Source of the DNA: CAZRXG01 sp964603985
Lineage (GTDB): Bacteria; Chloroflexota; Anaerolineae; Aggregatilineales; UBA3940
Direction: 5' to 3'
Assembly: GCA_964603985.1 (NCBI GenBank)
Contig: CAZRXG010000007.1
Span: forward strand, 96,785 to 160,784
Length of the DNA: 64,000 bases
Translations under genes and position numbers: made by a program
Part shown: in pieces, positions 45,878-54,895 of the stretch
How the letters are laid out: every line of letters begins with the position of its first letter
Numbering within the stretch: the first letter of the stretch is position 1
Notes under the pieces: generated by a model
The model's database searches: none
Told to the model about the DNA's origin: nothing
The model's input: the letters and a program-made list of their open reading frames with translations, nothing else

Positions 45878-46843
45878 ATGACCGCTCCACCCGAAACCAC
45901 CTCAACCTTCGACCCGGCCTCCATTGCGCCTGGAGGCTCGGCGCTCGGCGCGTGGGTGCGGCGCAACCCCGTCGCCCTCAAGGAGCTGCGTGGCCGGATG
46001 CGTGGGGCGCGGGCGTTCGTCGTGCTGACGGTGTACATCTTCCTGATGAGCGCCTTCACGGTGCTGCTGTACGCGATCTACTCCGCCTCGGCGGAGATTA
46101 CGCTCAACACCACCGGCGGGGTGATCGGCAAGCTGATCTTCGGCGGCGTGGTGGCGATTGAGTTGTTCCTGGTGTGCTTCATCGCGCCCGCCTTCACCGC
46201 CGGGGCGATCAGCGGCGAGCGCGAGCGCCGGACGTACCACCTGCTGCGCACCACGTTGCTCTCGGCGCGCCGTCTGGTGTTCGGCAAGCTGGTGGCCGCA
46301 CTGACCTACATCTTTTTGCTGCTGCTGGTGGCGGTGCCGCTGCAAAGTATGGCCTTCCTGATGGGCGGCGTGACGATTGAAGAGGTGCTGCTGTCGGTCG
46401 AGCTGCTGGTCGTGACGGCGATTGGCTACGGGACGGTTGGCATCTTCTTTTCGGCGGTCACCAAACGCACACTTAACGCCAGCGTGCTGACCTACGCCCT
46501 GGCCCTGGTGATGACCGTCGCGCTGCCGCTGTCCGCGCTGATTTTCCAGGCGTTGCTGAGCATGTTCCTGTACGGTGTGAGCAACCTCGGCCAGCCGGTG
46601 CTGGAAGCTGTGCTGAACTACGGCACGATATTGCTGGCCTCCACCAACCCAATTGCCACCGCCGTCGCGACCGAATTGACGCTGCAACAGTACGGGGCGG
46701 TTTTCACCTACACCGAGGTGCTCTCCAACGGGACGAATATCACGCTGATCTCGCCTTGGATCGTTTACACCTTCGTTTATGTGATAGGTTCGCTGGTAAT
46801 GATGGGCTTGACGGTGCGCAAAGTGCGCCAGATTGAGAGCTGA
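45878..46843 (+). CDS. ABC transporter permease (ABC-2 type)
   Basis: The product has 321 residues and six hydrophobic helices. The N-terminus has NPVALKELRGRMRGARAFVVL, a standard opening of ABC-2 permeases (the NP-x-x-x-KE-x-R motif). AGAISGERERRTYHLLRTTL is the cytoplasmic coupling segment after the second helix. It is 155 bp after the other permease-like gene. It probably works with the ATPase at 43827-44777 to export an unknown envelope substrate. It ends 2 bp before the next gene. Confidence 0.9.
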   Translation: MTAPPETTSTFDPASIAPGGSALGAWVRRNPVALKELRGRMRGARAFVVLTVYIFLMSAFTVLLYAIYSASAEITLNTTGGVIGKLIFGGVVAIELFLVCFIAPAFTAGAISGERERRTYHLLRTTLLSARRLVFGKLVAALTYIFLLLLVAVPLQSMAFLMGGVTIEEVLLSVELLVVTAIGYGTVGIFFSAVTKRTLNASVLTYALALVMTVALPLSALIFQALLSMFLYGVSNLGQPVLEAVLNYGTILLASTNPIATAVATELTLQQYGAVFTYTEVLSNGTNITLISPWIVYTFVYVIGSLVMMGLTVRKVRQIES

Positions 46844-46844
46844 C

Positions 46845-48446
46845 ATGGCTGTTAGAAGCAAGAACCTGCACAGTTTAAAGCGTACCCTCGACGGCTGGGA
46901 CATGCGTCTGAGGCTGCGACAGAGCTTCGTGTGGCTGCCGCGCGGGTTGATCGCCGGGCTGGTGATCGCGCTGTTGGTGGCCGTCGCGTCGCGGCTGTGG
47001 CCGCTGCTGCCGCGCCGCAGCGTGCTGCTGCTCGGCATGCTGCTGGCGTCGATTGGGATGGTCGCGGCGCTGCTCGGCGTGTGGCTGTGGCATCGATCCA
47101 CACTCCACGCGGCCCGGCGCTTCGACCGGGTCTTCGGCCTCAAGGAGCGCATGTCTACGGCGGTCGAGCTGGCAATGGGCGCGCTGCCTGTCGAGTCGCC
47201 GGAACTGGCGACCCGCCAGTACCGGCAGGCGATGCGCATCGCTGCGCAGGTCGAACCGGCCCGCCACCTGCCCGTGCGCCTCGACTGGCGCGAGTGGGCC
47301 GGGGCGCTGATCGCCGTCGTGCTGTTGGCGCTGGCCGTGTTCCTGCCCAACCCGCAGGAGGCGGTGCTGGCTCAGCAGGCCGTGGTCGAGGAGGCCATCA
47401 CCGAGGAGCTGGAAGAACTGGAAGCCCTGCGCGAGCAGGTGCTCGAAGATACGACGCTGACCGCCGAGGAGAGGGCACTGGTCATCGAGACGCTGGACGA
47501 GGCCATTCAGACGCTTGAACAGCAGGGCGTCAGCCCGCAGGAGGCACTGGCCGCGCTCGAAGCGGCGGAGCAGGAGCTTCGCGACCTGAGCGAGCAGTTC
47601 GCCGAGGAGCGCCGGCAGGCGTTGCAGGAGGCCAGCGGCCTGCTCGAAGACACGGCTGCGCAGAAGGCCGCCGAGGCGCTCGCCGAGGGCGACTACCTGG
47701 GCGCGGCTGACGCGCTGTCCGACATGGGTTTGGCCGACCTCTCGCCGGAGGAGCGGCAGGCGCTTGCCGACGCGCTGGGGGCGGCTGCCGAGGCACTCGC
47801 CGGGTCTAACCCGGAACTGGCCGGGGCGCTGGCCGACGCCGCCGAGGCGCTGCGGCAGGGCGATATCGCCTCGGCACAGGCGGCGCTTGACGAGGCCGCC
47901 GAGCAGCTTGCCAGGGCTGCGGGCACCTCGACTGCCCAACTGGACGATCTGGCCGACCAGCTCAGCGAGGGCCAGGGCAACGTCGCCGGATCGTGCGATT
48001 GTCCCGGCCAGCCGGGCGAGGGCAACATGGGTGGGGCCCCACGCGCCCAACCCGGCGAAGGCACGGGGACGAGCAGCGGGTCGCACGGCGCGGGGCGTGG
48101 TGAGGGTGAAGGCCCGGCGCAGCCCGGCGTGGCTGGCGAGGAGATGCCCACCGACAACGACCCCGGCGATGGCGGCGAGACGCCCTACGATGACATTTAC
48201 TCCCCGCAGCGCATCGGCGGCGAGGACGGCGAGGACGTTGACATCCCCGGCGACCCCGGTGCCGGTGTGCCGACCGGCAGGGAGGGCGATTTTGTCGAGA
48301 ACCCCGCCGGTGAGTCGAGCGTGCCCTACGACGAGGTGTGGGGCGACTACGCCGACGCGGTCAATGAGGCCATGGAGGGCGGCTACGTACCGCTCGGCCT
48401 GCGCGACCTGGTGCGTGAGTACTTCTCACAACTTGAGCCTGAATAA
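46845..48446 (+). CDS. DUF4175-like membrane protein with long coiled-coil region
   Basis: The product has 533 residues. A basic N-terminus with LHSLKRTLDGWDMRLRLRQS precedes two helices, then a cytoplasmic part with STLHAARRFDRVFGLKERM and a third helix near 155-175. Residues about 180-380 are a Glu/Ala/Gln/Leu-rich coiled coil. A Gly/Glu/Asp-rich low-complexity stretch follows. The C-terminus (YGDYADAVNEAMEGGYVPLG-like, ending LVREYFSQLEP) is a conserved tail seen in MoxR/DUF58 clusters. The layout resembles DUF4175 proteins. It is probably an adaptor between the ABC exporter and the MoxR machinery, by context only. Confidence 0.72.
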   Translation: MAVRSKNLHSLKRTLDGWDMRLRLRQSFVWLPRGLIAGLVIALLVAVASRLWPLLPRRSVLLLGMLLASIGMVAALLGVWLWHRSTLHAARRFDRVFGLKERMSTAVELAMGALPVESPELATRQYRQAMRIAAQVEPARHLPVRLDWREWAGALIAVVLLALAVFLPNPQEAVLAQQAVVEEAITEELEELEALREQVLEDTTLTAEERALVIETLDEAIQTLEQQGVSPQEALAALEAAEQELRDLSEQFAEERRQALQEASGLLEDTAAQKAAEALAEGDYLGAADALSDMGLADLSPEERQALADALGAAAEALAGSNPELAGALADAAEALRQGDIASAQAALDEAAEQLARAAGTSTAQLDDLADQLSEGQGNVAGSCDCPGQPGEGNMGGAPRAQPGEGTGTSSGSHGAGRGEGEGPAQPGVAGEEMPTDNDPGDGGETPYDDIYSPQRIGGEDGEDVDIPGDPGAGVPTGREGDFVENPAGESSVPYDEVWGDYADAVNEAMEGGYVPLGLRDLVREYFSQLEPE

Positions 48447-48468
48447 ACTACACTGAGGTAAAAGACAC

Positions 48469-49182
48469 TTGAGCAGGAAACATGATTCGAACCACTTGAC
48501 GGTATCCGGGGTAGGGGGGCTGGCTGTCGCTGCCGCGCTGGTTATCCTGATCCTGAGCGCCTGCGGCGGCCCGGCGACGACCGCCGCTCCGGTCGAGGAG
48601 CCGCCTCTGCCGACCGACGTTCCCACCGAGCAGCCGACCGAGGCCCCGCCTACCGCGACGCCGGAGCCGACGGTTCGCACGGCCCCGCTGCCCGGCACCC
48701 TCGACCCCATCCGCGAGGCGGTGCTGACCCGCGCCTCCGACCGCGAGATGGTGGCGGCGACGCTCTACCAGTTGATGAGCATCCCCGTTGCGGGCGGCGA
48801 GTCGGTCGTCTTCCACTTTGAGGATACGCTTGGTGCGACCAAAGTCGCGTGCAGCGGCCATGCGCTGCTGCGGCTCGGCGAGGACGGCACAACCTACGAG
48901 GTGGTCGGGATCGCCACCACCTTGACGCAGATCGACATTGACACCCCCATCACCGTTAACCCGTCGAAGGGCGTCGATCAGGCTGGGCAGGAGGTGGTCG
49001 TGGTCTACGGCGAGGTCTACGACGAAGCGGTGGTCGCAATCCGCGTCTTCTACACGGGCGGCCAGATCAACGCCGTGATCAGTGGTGGGGGCTACCAGGC
49101 CATGCTGCCCGTTGACGCCAGCGGGGTCAACGTCGTTGCCTACGACGTGGGCGGCAGCGTGCTTTACGAGAGCGCGCCGTAG
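48469..49182 (+). CDS. Lipoprotein with Pro/Thr/Glu linker
   Basis: The product has 237 residues, starting at a TTG with GAGG about 10 nt upstream. The signal helix (GLAVAAALVILILSAC) ends in a lipobox, so the Cys is lipidated. A linker rich in Pro, Thr and Glu of about 35 residues leads to a beta-rich domain of about 150 residues (ATKVACSGHALLRLG and later AVISGGGYQAMLPVDASG). No family is recognised. It lies just upstream of the MoxR gene and is unlike the six lipoproteins downstream. It may be the partner that MoxR/VWA proteins handle. Confidence 0.75.
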   Translation: MSRKHDSNHLTVSGVGGLAVAAALVILILSACGGPATTAAPVEEPPLPTDVPTEQPTEAPPTATPEPTVRTAPLPGTLDPIREAVLTRASDREMVAATLYQLMSIPVAGGESVVFHFEDTLGATKVACSGHALLRLGEDGTTYEVVGIATTLTQIDIDTPITVNPSKGVDQAGQEVVVVYGEVYDEAVVAIRVFYTGGQINAVISGGGYQAMLPVDASGVNVVAYDVGGSVLYESAP

Positions 49183-49224
49183 TAGGGCCGCACCCGGCGC
49201 AAAACGTAGCAGGAAGGGACTCAT

Positions 49225-50223
49225 ATGTCAGAAGCAACCATCCGGGCAGAACTCTCGCCCGCCGAGTTTCGCGCGGCGGCGGCGTCTATCGAAGAGCAGG
49301 TCGGGCAGGTGATCGTCGGCCAGCACGCGGTCGTGCGCCACGTGCTGATGTGCATCATCGCCGGGGGCCACGCCCTGCTGGAAGGCGTGCCCGGCCTGGG
49401 CAAGACGATGCTGGTCCGCACGCTGGCCGACGCCCTCGACCTGCACTTCTCGCGCATCCAGTTCACCCCCGACCTGATGCCCGCCGACATCGTCGGCACC
49501 GACGTGCTGGAAGACACCGAAGGCGGGCGGCGCGAATTTCGCTTCCAGCCGGGGCCGGTCTTCGCCAACCTGATCCTGGCCGACGAGATCAACCGCGCCA
49601 CCCCCAAGACGCAGTCGGCGCTGCTTGAGGCCATGCAGGAGAAATCCGTCACCGTCGCCAACCAGACCTACCAGCTCGACGAGCCGTTCTTCGTGATGGC
49701 GACGCAGAACCCCATCGAGATGGAGGGCACGTACCCGCTGCCCGAAGCCCAGCTTGACCGCTTCATGTTCAAGGTGGACGTGCTCTATCCCTCGTCCGGG
49801 GAGCTGGTCGAGATCCTGACGCGCACCACCGGCGCGGAGGAGCCGCGCGCGGGCGTCGCCGCCGACGGCCACACCATCCTGCGCATGGGCGACCTGGCCC
49901 GCCGGGTGCCGGTGCCCTCACACGTCAGCGAGTACGTCGCCCGGCTGGTCGTCGCCACCCACCCCGATTCCGACCTCGCGCCGGAGATGGCCTGCCGCTA
50001 CGTGCGCTACGGCTCCAGCCCACGCGGGGGCCAGGCGCTCACGCTGGGCGCGAAGATCAACGCGCTGCTCGACGGGCGCTACAACGTTGCCTTCGAGGAC
50101 GTGCAGGCCGTCGCCCCGGCGTCGTTGCGCCACCGGCTGCTGCTCAACTTCGAGGGGCAGGCCGAGGGCATCCGCACCGACGACGTGATCGCCGACCTGG
50201 TGGCCCACGTCCCGGCCAAGTAA
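49225..50223 (+). CDS. MoxR family AAA+ ATPase
   Basis: The product has 332 residues. Walker A is EGVPGLGKTMLVRT near residue 52, and Walker B is NLILADEINRATPKTQSALL near 113. Sensor 1 lies in FFVMATQNPIEMEGTYP and the arginine finger in LPEAQLDRFMF. Length and motifs fit the MoxR proper subfamily, which usually sits beside DUF58 and VWA genes. The family is thought to act as a chaperone that matures or activates protein complexes. The DUF58 and VWA genes downstream are its expected partners. Confidence 0.95.
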   Translation: MSEATIRAELSPAEFRAAAASIEEQVGQVIVGQHAVVRHVLMCIIAGGHALLEGVPGLGKTMLVRTLADALDLHFSRIQFTPDLMPADIVGTDVLEDTEGGRREFRFQPGPVFANLILADEINRATPKTQSALLEAMQEKSVTVANQTYQLDEPFFVMATQNPIEMEGTYPLPEAQLDRFMFKVDVLYPSSGELVEILTRTTGAEEPRAGVAADGHTILRMGDLARRVPVPSHVSEYVARLVVATHPDSDLAPEMACRYVRYGSSPRGGQALTLGAKINALLDGRYNVAFEDVQAVAPASLRHRLLLNFEGQAEGIRTDDVIADLVAHVPAK

Positions 50224-50268
50224 GCACCTGCCACGCGGCTGCGTTCCGCAGTGGAGGATGTAAAAGTG

Positions 50269-50988
50269 ATGCGTGTCCTGACGAGGAGAGGCGGGGTGGC
50301 GGCCCTGCTGGCCCTGGCTGCGCTGGCGCTGGCGGCCTGCCAATCAAAGATGTGGTCTCAGGTGTTCCCATCCCCGGAGGCCCGCTGCCTGCGAACGTTC
50401 ACCGACGCCCACGACAACCTCGCCGATGCGCTGGAGGGCACTCTCGCCGGGCAGAACCTGGCCGACCTGGCCGTCATCGAGGTGATGGCGGTGTTCCGGC
50501 GGGCAGCGAAGGAGGCCGGGATCCGCAAAGCTAACCCTCAGCTCATCCTGCCGGAGGGCGACGGGACCTACCTGGCCGTCGTCGACTGGTGCTTCACCAA
50601 CTGGTCATATCAAATCTACGTCATAGGCCCATCGGGTGACGTGACGTACGTCGGCGAGACCGAACAACTGAGCACCGTGCTTGACGCTCAATGGCTGGGC
50701 GACGCGTGGGTCGTGATCACCAACACCGGCACGGGCGAGTACGTGGTCCACCTGAAGTTCATCGCGCAGCACGACGGCGAGTGGGCGCAGATCTACCCGT
50801 CGGTCGGCGGCCCGGTAGTCGAGCCGCTGATGCTGCGTGCTAAGAACTGGCCGGTCTTCACATTCGAGGACGGCTACGAGCGCCTGACCGTGGCGGTTTT
50901 ACAGGATGACGACTCCACCCTTGAGACGATCTACGCGTGGCAGGACGACCACTACGAACTGGTCGAGGAAAGGACGCGCGGCGAGTGA
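50269..50988 (+). CDS. Lipoprotein, first of six tandem paralogues
   Basis: The product has 239 residues from the ATG at 50269; the GTG at 50266 is 8 nt after GGAGG and may be the true start. The signal helix ends in ALAAC, giving a lipidated Cys. The mature domain of about 210 residues has LGDAWVVITNTGTGEYVVHL and FEDGYERLTVAVLQDD, the two motifs shared by all six paralogues. It is the most diverged copy. It follows the MoxR gene by 45 bp. No known family fits; the alternating strand pattern suggests a beta-rich fold. Confidence 0.78.
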   Translation: MRVLTRRGGVAALLALAALALAACQSKMWSQVFPSPEARCLRTFTDAHDNLADALEGTLAGQNLADLAVIEVMAVFRRAAKEAGIRKANPQLILPEGDGTYLAVVDWCFTNWSYQIYVIGPSGDVTYVGETEQLSTVLDAQWLGDAWVVITNTGTGEYVVHLKFIAQHDGEWAQIYPSVGGPVVEPLMLRAKNWPVFTFEDGYERLTVAVLQDDDSTLETIYAWQDDHYELVEERTRGE

Positions 50989-51782
50989 GCGTCCCCCGGC
51001 AGCCGGTTCGTAAGCGCCGGGGCGCGGCTGCCGTCGCCCTGCTGCTGCTGACCGCGTCGCTGCTCTCGGCCTGCCAGGGCGGCCAGGTGCAGGCGCTCGC
51101 CGGGCAGGTGCGCGCTGCCCTTTTCCCGCCGCGACCGGACTGGCAGCGCTGTTTGGTCTCCTCTTCGCGCGTCAGGGATCGCCTGCCGGGCGCTGTCGAG
51201 GCGCTCCTCGTGGCGCAGGGCGGCGGCGAGATGGAGACCGGTGAGTGGCGCGGCATCTTCGAGCAGGCCGCCGTCGACGCGGGCGTCAGGGAGTCGCGGG
51301 TCATCTTCGTGCTGACCGGGGAGCAGGACGGCGTGCGGCTGGCGGCGGTGCAGTGGTGCAATTACGCCGAATGTGCTCTCTACGACCTGTACGTGATCGA
51401 GGAGTCGGGGAAGGTGTGGCCGGTCGGCCAGTACCGTGACCTGGGGGGGCTGGTTGATATGCGCTGGCTGGGCGATGCGTGGCTCGTCGTCACCATCGTG
51501 CCCAGCACCGACCACTGGCATCAGGACCGGGCCATCCGCATCATCGGGCAGGGCGACGACGGGTGGGCAACGCTCTACTCGTCCACCGACGGCGAAGACC
51601 CGCTCGTGTTCACGTCGGTTGAGATGCAGCCCGTGCTCGTCTTTGAGGACGGCTACCGGCGGCTAACCGTGACCTGGCAGGACGTGGGCCGCAGGATGTA
51701 CGAGTCGACCTACGAATGGCAGGATGGGACGTACGTTTTGGCCGGGGAGGTGACACTTGATCGGGTCCCGTCGTTCCCGTAG
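50985..51782 (+). CDS. Lipoprotein, second of six tandem paralogues
   Basis: The product has 265 residues, starting at a GTG that overlaps the previous stop (GTGA), so translation is coupled. The signal helix ends in LLSAC. The mature part shows MRWLGDAWLVVTIV and FEDGYRRLTVTWQD, and the Trp-Cys pair in VQWCNYAECALY is shared with the later copies as DWCYG. It ends YEWQDGTYVL followed by a longer tail. Function is unknown. Confidence 0.78.
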   Translation: MSVPRQPVRKRRGAAAVALLLLTASLLSACQGGQVQALAGQVRAALFPPRPDWQRCLVSSSRVRDRLPGAVEALLVAQGGGEMETGEWRGIFEQAAVDAGVRESRVIFVLTGEQDGVRLAAVQWCNYAECALYDLYVIEESGKVWPVGQYRDLGGLVDMRWLGDAWLVVTIVPSTDHWHQDRAIRIIGQGDDGWATLYSSTDGEDPLVFTSVEMQPVLVFEDGYRRLTVTWQDVGRRMYESTYEWQDGTYVLAGEVTLDRVPSFP

Positions 51783-52509
51783 CCTGGCCCTGCTGGCGCT
51801 GCTGGTCGCGCTGGCGCTGGCTGCCTGTCGACCCAGCCCCATCTCGGCCAGAGCCGACCCGCTGACGATGCTGGTCTGGCGGGTGCAGAGAGCGTTTGGC
51901 CAAAAGCCGCCGGAGCAGCGCTGTCTGCTATCGCTTACCAGACGGCGCGATGCGCTACCCGACGCAATCGCCGGGCAGGTGGACGGAATAGGAAGCACCG
52001 ATCCCGCCTCCGTCGATTGGGAGGCAGTCTTCGAAGGAGCGGCGCGCGACGCGGGCGTGCGCAAGCCGGAGGTCGACACCATAGTCGTCGAGGGCGACCC
52101 GGGAGTGTTTCTTGTTGCCGTTGACTGGTGCTATGGGTACTCCGGCCACGACCTGTACGTCGTCGATCTGGCGGGCGGTGTGTGGCCGCTGCCCGCCGCC
52201 GGATCGATGGCTTCGCCGGACGTGCGCTGGCTGGGCGACGCGTGGGCGGTGATCACCGATTTTGGCTCCGGGCTGCACCTGGTGCAGGTGCACCTGGTTG
52301 CGGAGCGCGACGGCGGCTGGACGCAGATCTACCGCTCGGATCAGCCGCCTGCCGGGTCTCAGCCTCTGGTGTGGAGCTCGCCGGATATGCCGGAGCTGTT
52401 TTTTGAGGACGGCTACCGGCTGCTGACCGTGAAGTGGATCGAGCCGGGTGGGGAAACTATGAGAGTGCTTTACGAGTGGCAGGATGGAAGGTATGTCCCG
52501 GTCGAGTAA
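51757..52509 (+). CDS. Lipoprotein, third of six tandem paralogues
   Basis: The product has 250 residues. It starts at a TTG with GGGGAGG 6 nt upstream, inside the last 26 bp of the previous gene. The signal helix ends in ALAAC. The core has DAIAGQVDGIG, VAVDWCYGYSGHDLYVVD, VRWLGDAWAVITDFG, FEDGYRLLTVKW and YEWQDGRYVPVE. It stops directly after VPVE, unlike the next copies, which run on. Residues 30-230 are closely similar to the three copies that follow. Confidence 0.8.
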   Translation: MIGSRRSRSLALLALLVALALAACRPSPISARADPLTMLVWRVQRAFGQKPPEQRCLLSLTRRRDALPDAIAGQVDGIGSTDPASVDWEAVFEGAARDAGVRKPEVDTIVVEGDPGVFLVAVDWCYGYSGHDLYVVDLAGGVWPLPAAGSMASPDVRWLGDAWAVITDFGSGLHLVQVHLVAERDGGWTQIYRSDQPPAGSQPLVWSSPDMPELFFEDGYRLLTVKWIEPGGETMRVLYEWQDGRYVPVE

Positions 52510-52521
52510 GGAAGCCCGGCG

Positions 52522-53288
52522 ATGAGCCGGGGCACCCGTAAGATCGCGCCGGTGGCGCTGCTGGTGGCACTGGTGCTTACCGCCTGCCAGTCCGACCTCG
52601 CCTCGAACAGCATCGACCCGCTGATGAAGCTGTCCTGGCGGGTGCGTGATGCGTTCAGGCCGAAGCCGCCGGTGCGGCGCTGCGTCGTCTCGCTCGGCAG
52701 GCGGCGCGACGCGCTGCCCGACGCAGTTTTCGGTCAGGTGGACGGGGTGGCAGGCACCGATCCCGCCTCCGTTGATTGGGAGGTGGTCTTCGAGGAGGCC
52801 GCACACGACGCGGGTGTGCGTAAGCCGGAGGTCACCACTGTGGCCGCCGAAGGTGAACTGGGGTGTTCCTCGTTGCCGTGAACTGGTGCTATACGTATGG
52901 CGACTACGACCTGTACGTCGTCGATCTGACAGGCGGCGTGTGGCCGCTGTTCGCCGCCGGCCCGCCGGAGGTTCGCTGGCTGGGCGACGCGTGGGCGGTC
53001 ATCACCGATTTTGGCCACGATCTGCACCAGGTGCGGCTGTACCTGGTCGCCGACCGCGACGGCGGCTGGGCGCAGATCTACGACTCAGAGTGGTCTGTGT
53101 CCGATGGCGGGGCTCTGATGCGGAACTTGCAGGGGCTGCCGGAACTGGCCTTTGAGGATGGCTACCGGCTGCTGACAGTGAAGCGGAGTGAGGAGAGCGG
53201 GGGAATCGTCAAGGTCTATGAGTGGCAGGACGGAGGGTATGTCCCGGTCGAGGAAAGGAAGCTCGGCGATGAGCCGGGGCGCTCGTAA
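52522..53288 (+). pseudogene. Lipoprotein, fourth of six tandem paralogues, frameshifted
   Basis: From the ATG at 52522 the frame encodes the signal, the lipobox VLTAC and the first half, and then stops at 52881 after a garbled SLP end. The second half continues in another frame to 53288 and matches its paralogues from VAVNWCYTYGDYDLYVVD onward. At 52860-52863 this copy has four G where the paralogue at 53269-54048 has five, so one G has been lost. Only a truncated protein would be made, unless the sequence has an assembly error or the frame is restored by slippage. Confidence 0.85.
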
Positions 53289-54048
53289 GGTCGCACTGGC
53301 GGCGCTGCTGGTCGCGCTGGTGCTTGCCGCCTGCCGGTCCAACCCTATCTCGTCCGGCATCAATCTGCTGGCAACGCTGCCCTGGCGGGTGCGCGAGGCG
53401 TTCAGGCCGAAGCCGCCGGAGCAGCACTGCGTGGTTTCGCTCGGCAGGCGGCGCGATGCGCTGCCCGACGCAGTTGCCGGTCAGGTGGATGCGTTGGCAG
53501 GCACCGATCCCGCCTCCGTCGATTGGGAGGTGGTCTTCGAGGAGGCGGCGCACGATGTGGGTGTGCGTAAGCCAGGGGTCACCACTGTGGCCGCCGAAGG
53601 CGATCCGGGGGTGTTCCTCATCGCCGTTGACTGGTGCTACGGACTTACCGGCTACGACCTGTACGTCGTCGATCTGGCGGGCGATGTGTGGCTGGTGGGC
53701 GAGGGCTCCGTCTCGACCGCCCCGCCGGACGTGCGCTGGCTGGGTGACGCGTGGGCAATCATCACCGGTTTTGGCTACGGGCAACACCTGGTGCGGCTGC
53801 ACCTGGTCGCCGGGCGTGACGGCGGCTGGGCGCAGATCTACGACTCAGAGCAGCCCAATTCCGGGTGCGAGGCTCTGATGTGGGGTCTGCAGGAGATACC
53901 GGAGCTGGTTTTTGAGGACGGCTACCGGCTGCTGACCGTGAAATGGGGCGGGAAGAGCGGGGGAATCATCAAGGTCTATGAGTGGCAGGACGGAAGATAT
54001 GTCCTGGTCGAGGAAGGGAAGCTCGACGATGAGCCGGGGAATCCGTAA
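53269..54048 (+). CDS. Lipoprotein, fifth of six tandem paralogues
   Basis: The product has 259 residues from the ATG at 53269, with GGAAG about 7 nt upstream. It overlaps the end of the fourth copy by 20 bp. The signal helix ends in VLAAC. The core is DAVAGQVDALAGTDPASVDW, VAVDWCYGLTGYDL-like, VRWLGDAWAIITGFG and FEDGYRLLTVKW. After YEWQDGRYVLVE it reads on as EGKLDDEPGNP because the ancestral stop has been lost. It is the closest relative of the fourth copy. Confidence 0.82.
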   Translation: MSRGARKVALAALLVALVLAACRSNPISSGINLLATLPWRVREAFRPKPPEQHCVVSLGRRRDALPDAVAGQVDALAGTDPASVDWEVVFEEAAHDVGVRKPGVTTVAAEGDPGVFLIAVDWCYGLTGYDLYVVDLAGDVWLVGEGSVSTAPPDVRWLGDAWAIITGFGYGQHLVRLHLVAGRDGGWAQIYDSEQPNSGCEALMWGLQEIPELVFEDGYRLLTVKWGGKSGGIIKVYEWQDGRYVLVEEGKLDDEPGNP

Positions 54049-54784
54049 GGCCGCGCTGGCGGCGCTGCTGGTCGCGCTGGCGCTGGCCGCCTGTCGACCC
54101 AACCCCCTTTTGTCCAAAGTCGACCCGCTGACGAGACTGGTCTGGCGGGTGCGCGGTGCGTTCAGGCCGAAGACGCCGGAGGAGCGCTGCATGGCTTCGC
54201 TTGACAGGCGGCACGACGCACTGCCCGACGCGGTTGCCGGGCAGGTGGACGCGTTGGCAGGCACCGACCCTGCCTCCGTCGATTGGGAGACGATCTTCGA
54301 GGAAGCCGCGCACGACGCGGGTTTGCGTCAGCCAGGGGTCACCACCAGGATCTCCAAAGGCGATCCGGGGGTATTCCTCGTCGCCGTGAGTTGGTGCTAT
54401 GGGTACGCCGACTACGGCCTATACGTCGTCGACCTGGCGGGCGACGTGTGGTCGGTGTCCGAGAACCCCCGTTTGACCGCCCCGGGGGAGATTCGCTGGC
54501 TGGGCGATGCGTGGGCGGTGATCACCGGTTTTGGTTACGAGGGGTGGAAACAGATACGGCTGTTCCTGGTTGCGGAGCGCGACGGCGGCTGGGCGCAGAT
54601 CTACGACTCAGAGCAGACTGAGTCCGGGTCTCTGCCTCTGCGGGACTTGCAGGGGATACCGGATCTGGTTTTTGAGGATGGTTACCGGCTGCTGACCGTG
54701 AAGTGGGACGAGGGGATCGTCAAGGTCTACGAGTGGCAGGACGACGATTACGTCTTGCTTGAGAGGCGGCCGCTTGAGGAATGA
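54029..54784 (+). CDS. Lipoprotein, sixth of six tandem paralogues
   Basis: The product has 251 residues from the ATG at 54029, again overlapping the previous gene by 20 bp with the same ribosome site inside the preceding coding end. The signal helix ends in ALAAC. The shared motifs IRWLGDAWAVITGFGYEG, FEDGYRLLTVKW and YEWQDDDYVLLE are present. It ends with RRPLEE, so its tail differs from those of copies four and five. Its stop overlaps the start of the 36-residue microprotein. Confidence 0.82.
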   Translation: MSRGIRKAALAALLVALALAACRPNPLLSKVDPLTRLVWRVRGAFRPKTPEERCMASLDRRHDALPDAVAGQVDALAGTDPASVDWETIFEEAAHDAGLRQPGVTTRISKGDPGVFLVAVSWCYGYADYGLYVVDLAGDVWSVSENPRLTAPGEIRWLGDAWAVITGFGYEGWKQIRLFLVAERDGGWAQIYDSEQTESGSLPLRDLQGIPDLVFEDGYRLLTVKWDEGIVKVYEWQDDDYVLLERRPLEE

Positions 54785-54891
54785 GCGTGATGGTCATCTT
54801 CGCCGGGTTGTGTGTGCTGGGGGTTGTGTTCGTCGCGGCGGTCTTGCTGGTGATGTACCTGATCCTCCGCGACGAGAATACGAGGGGTTGA
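54781..54891 (+). CDS. Single-helix microprotein (36 residues)
   Basis: The frame ATG to TGA overlaps the stop of the sixth lipoprotein by 4 bp (ATGA). The product is almost entirely one hydrophobic helix (VIFAGLCVLGVVFVAAVLLV) with a charged end RDENTRG. It is too short for standard gene finders. The overlap, high-GC codon use and membrane helix support a real gene. Its role is unknown; microproteins like this often regulate a nearby membrane complex. Confidence 0.55.
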   Translation: MSVMVIFAGLCVLGVVFVAAVLLVMYLILRDENTRG

Positions 54892-54895
54892 GACG

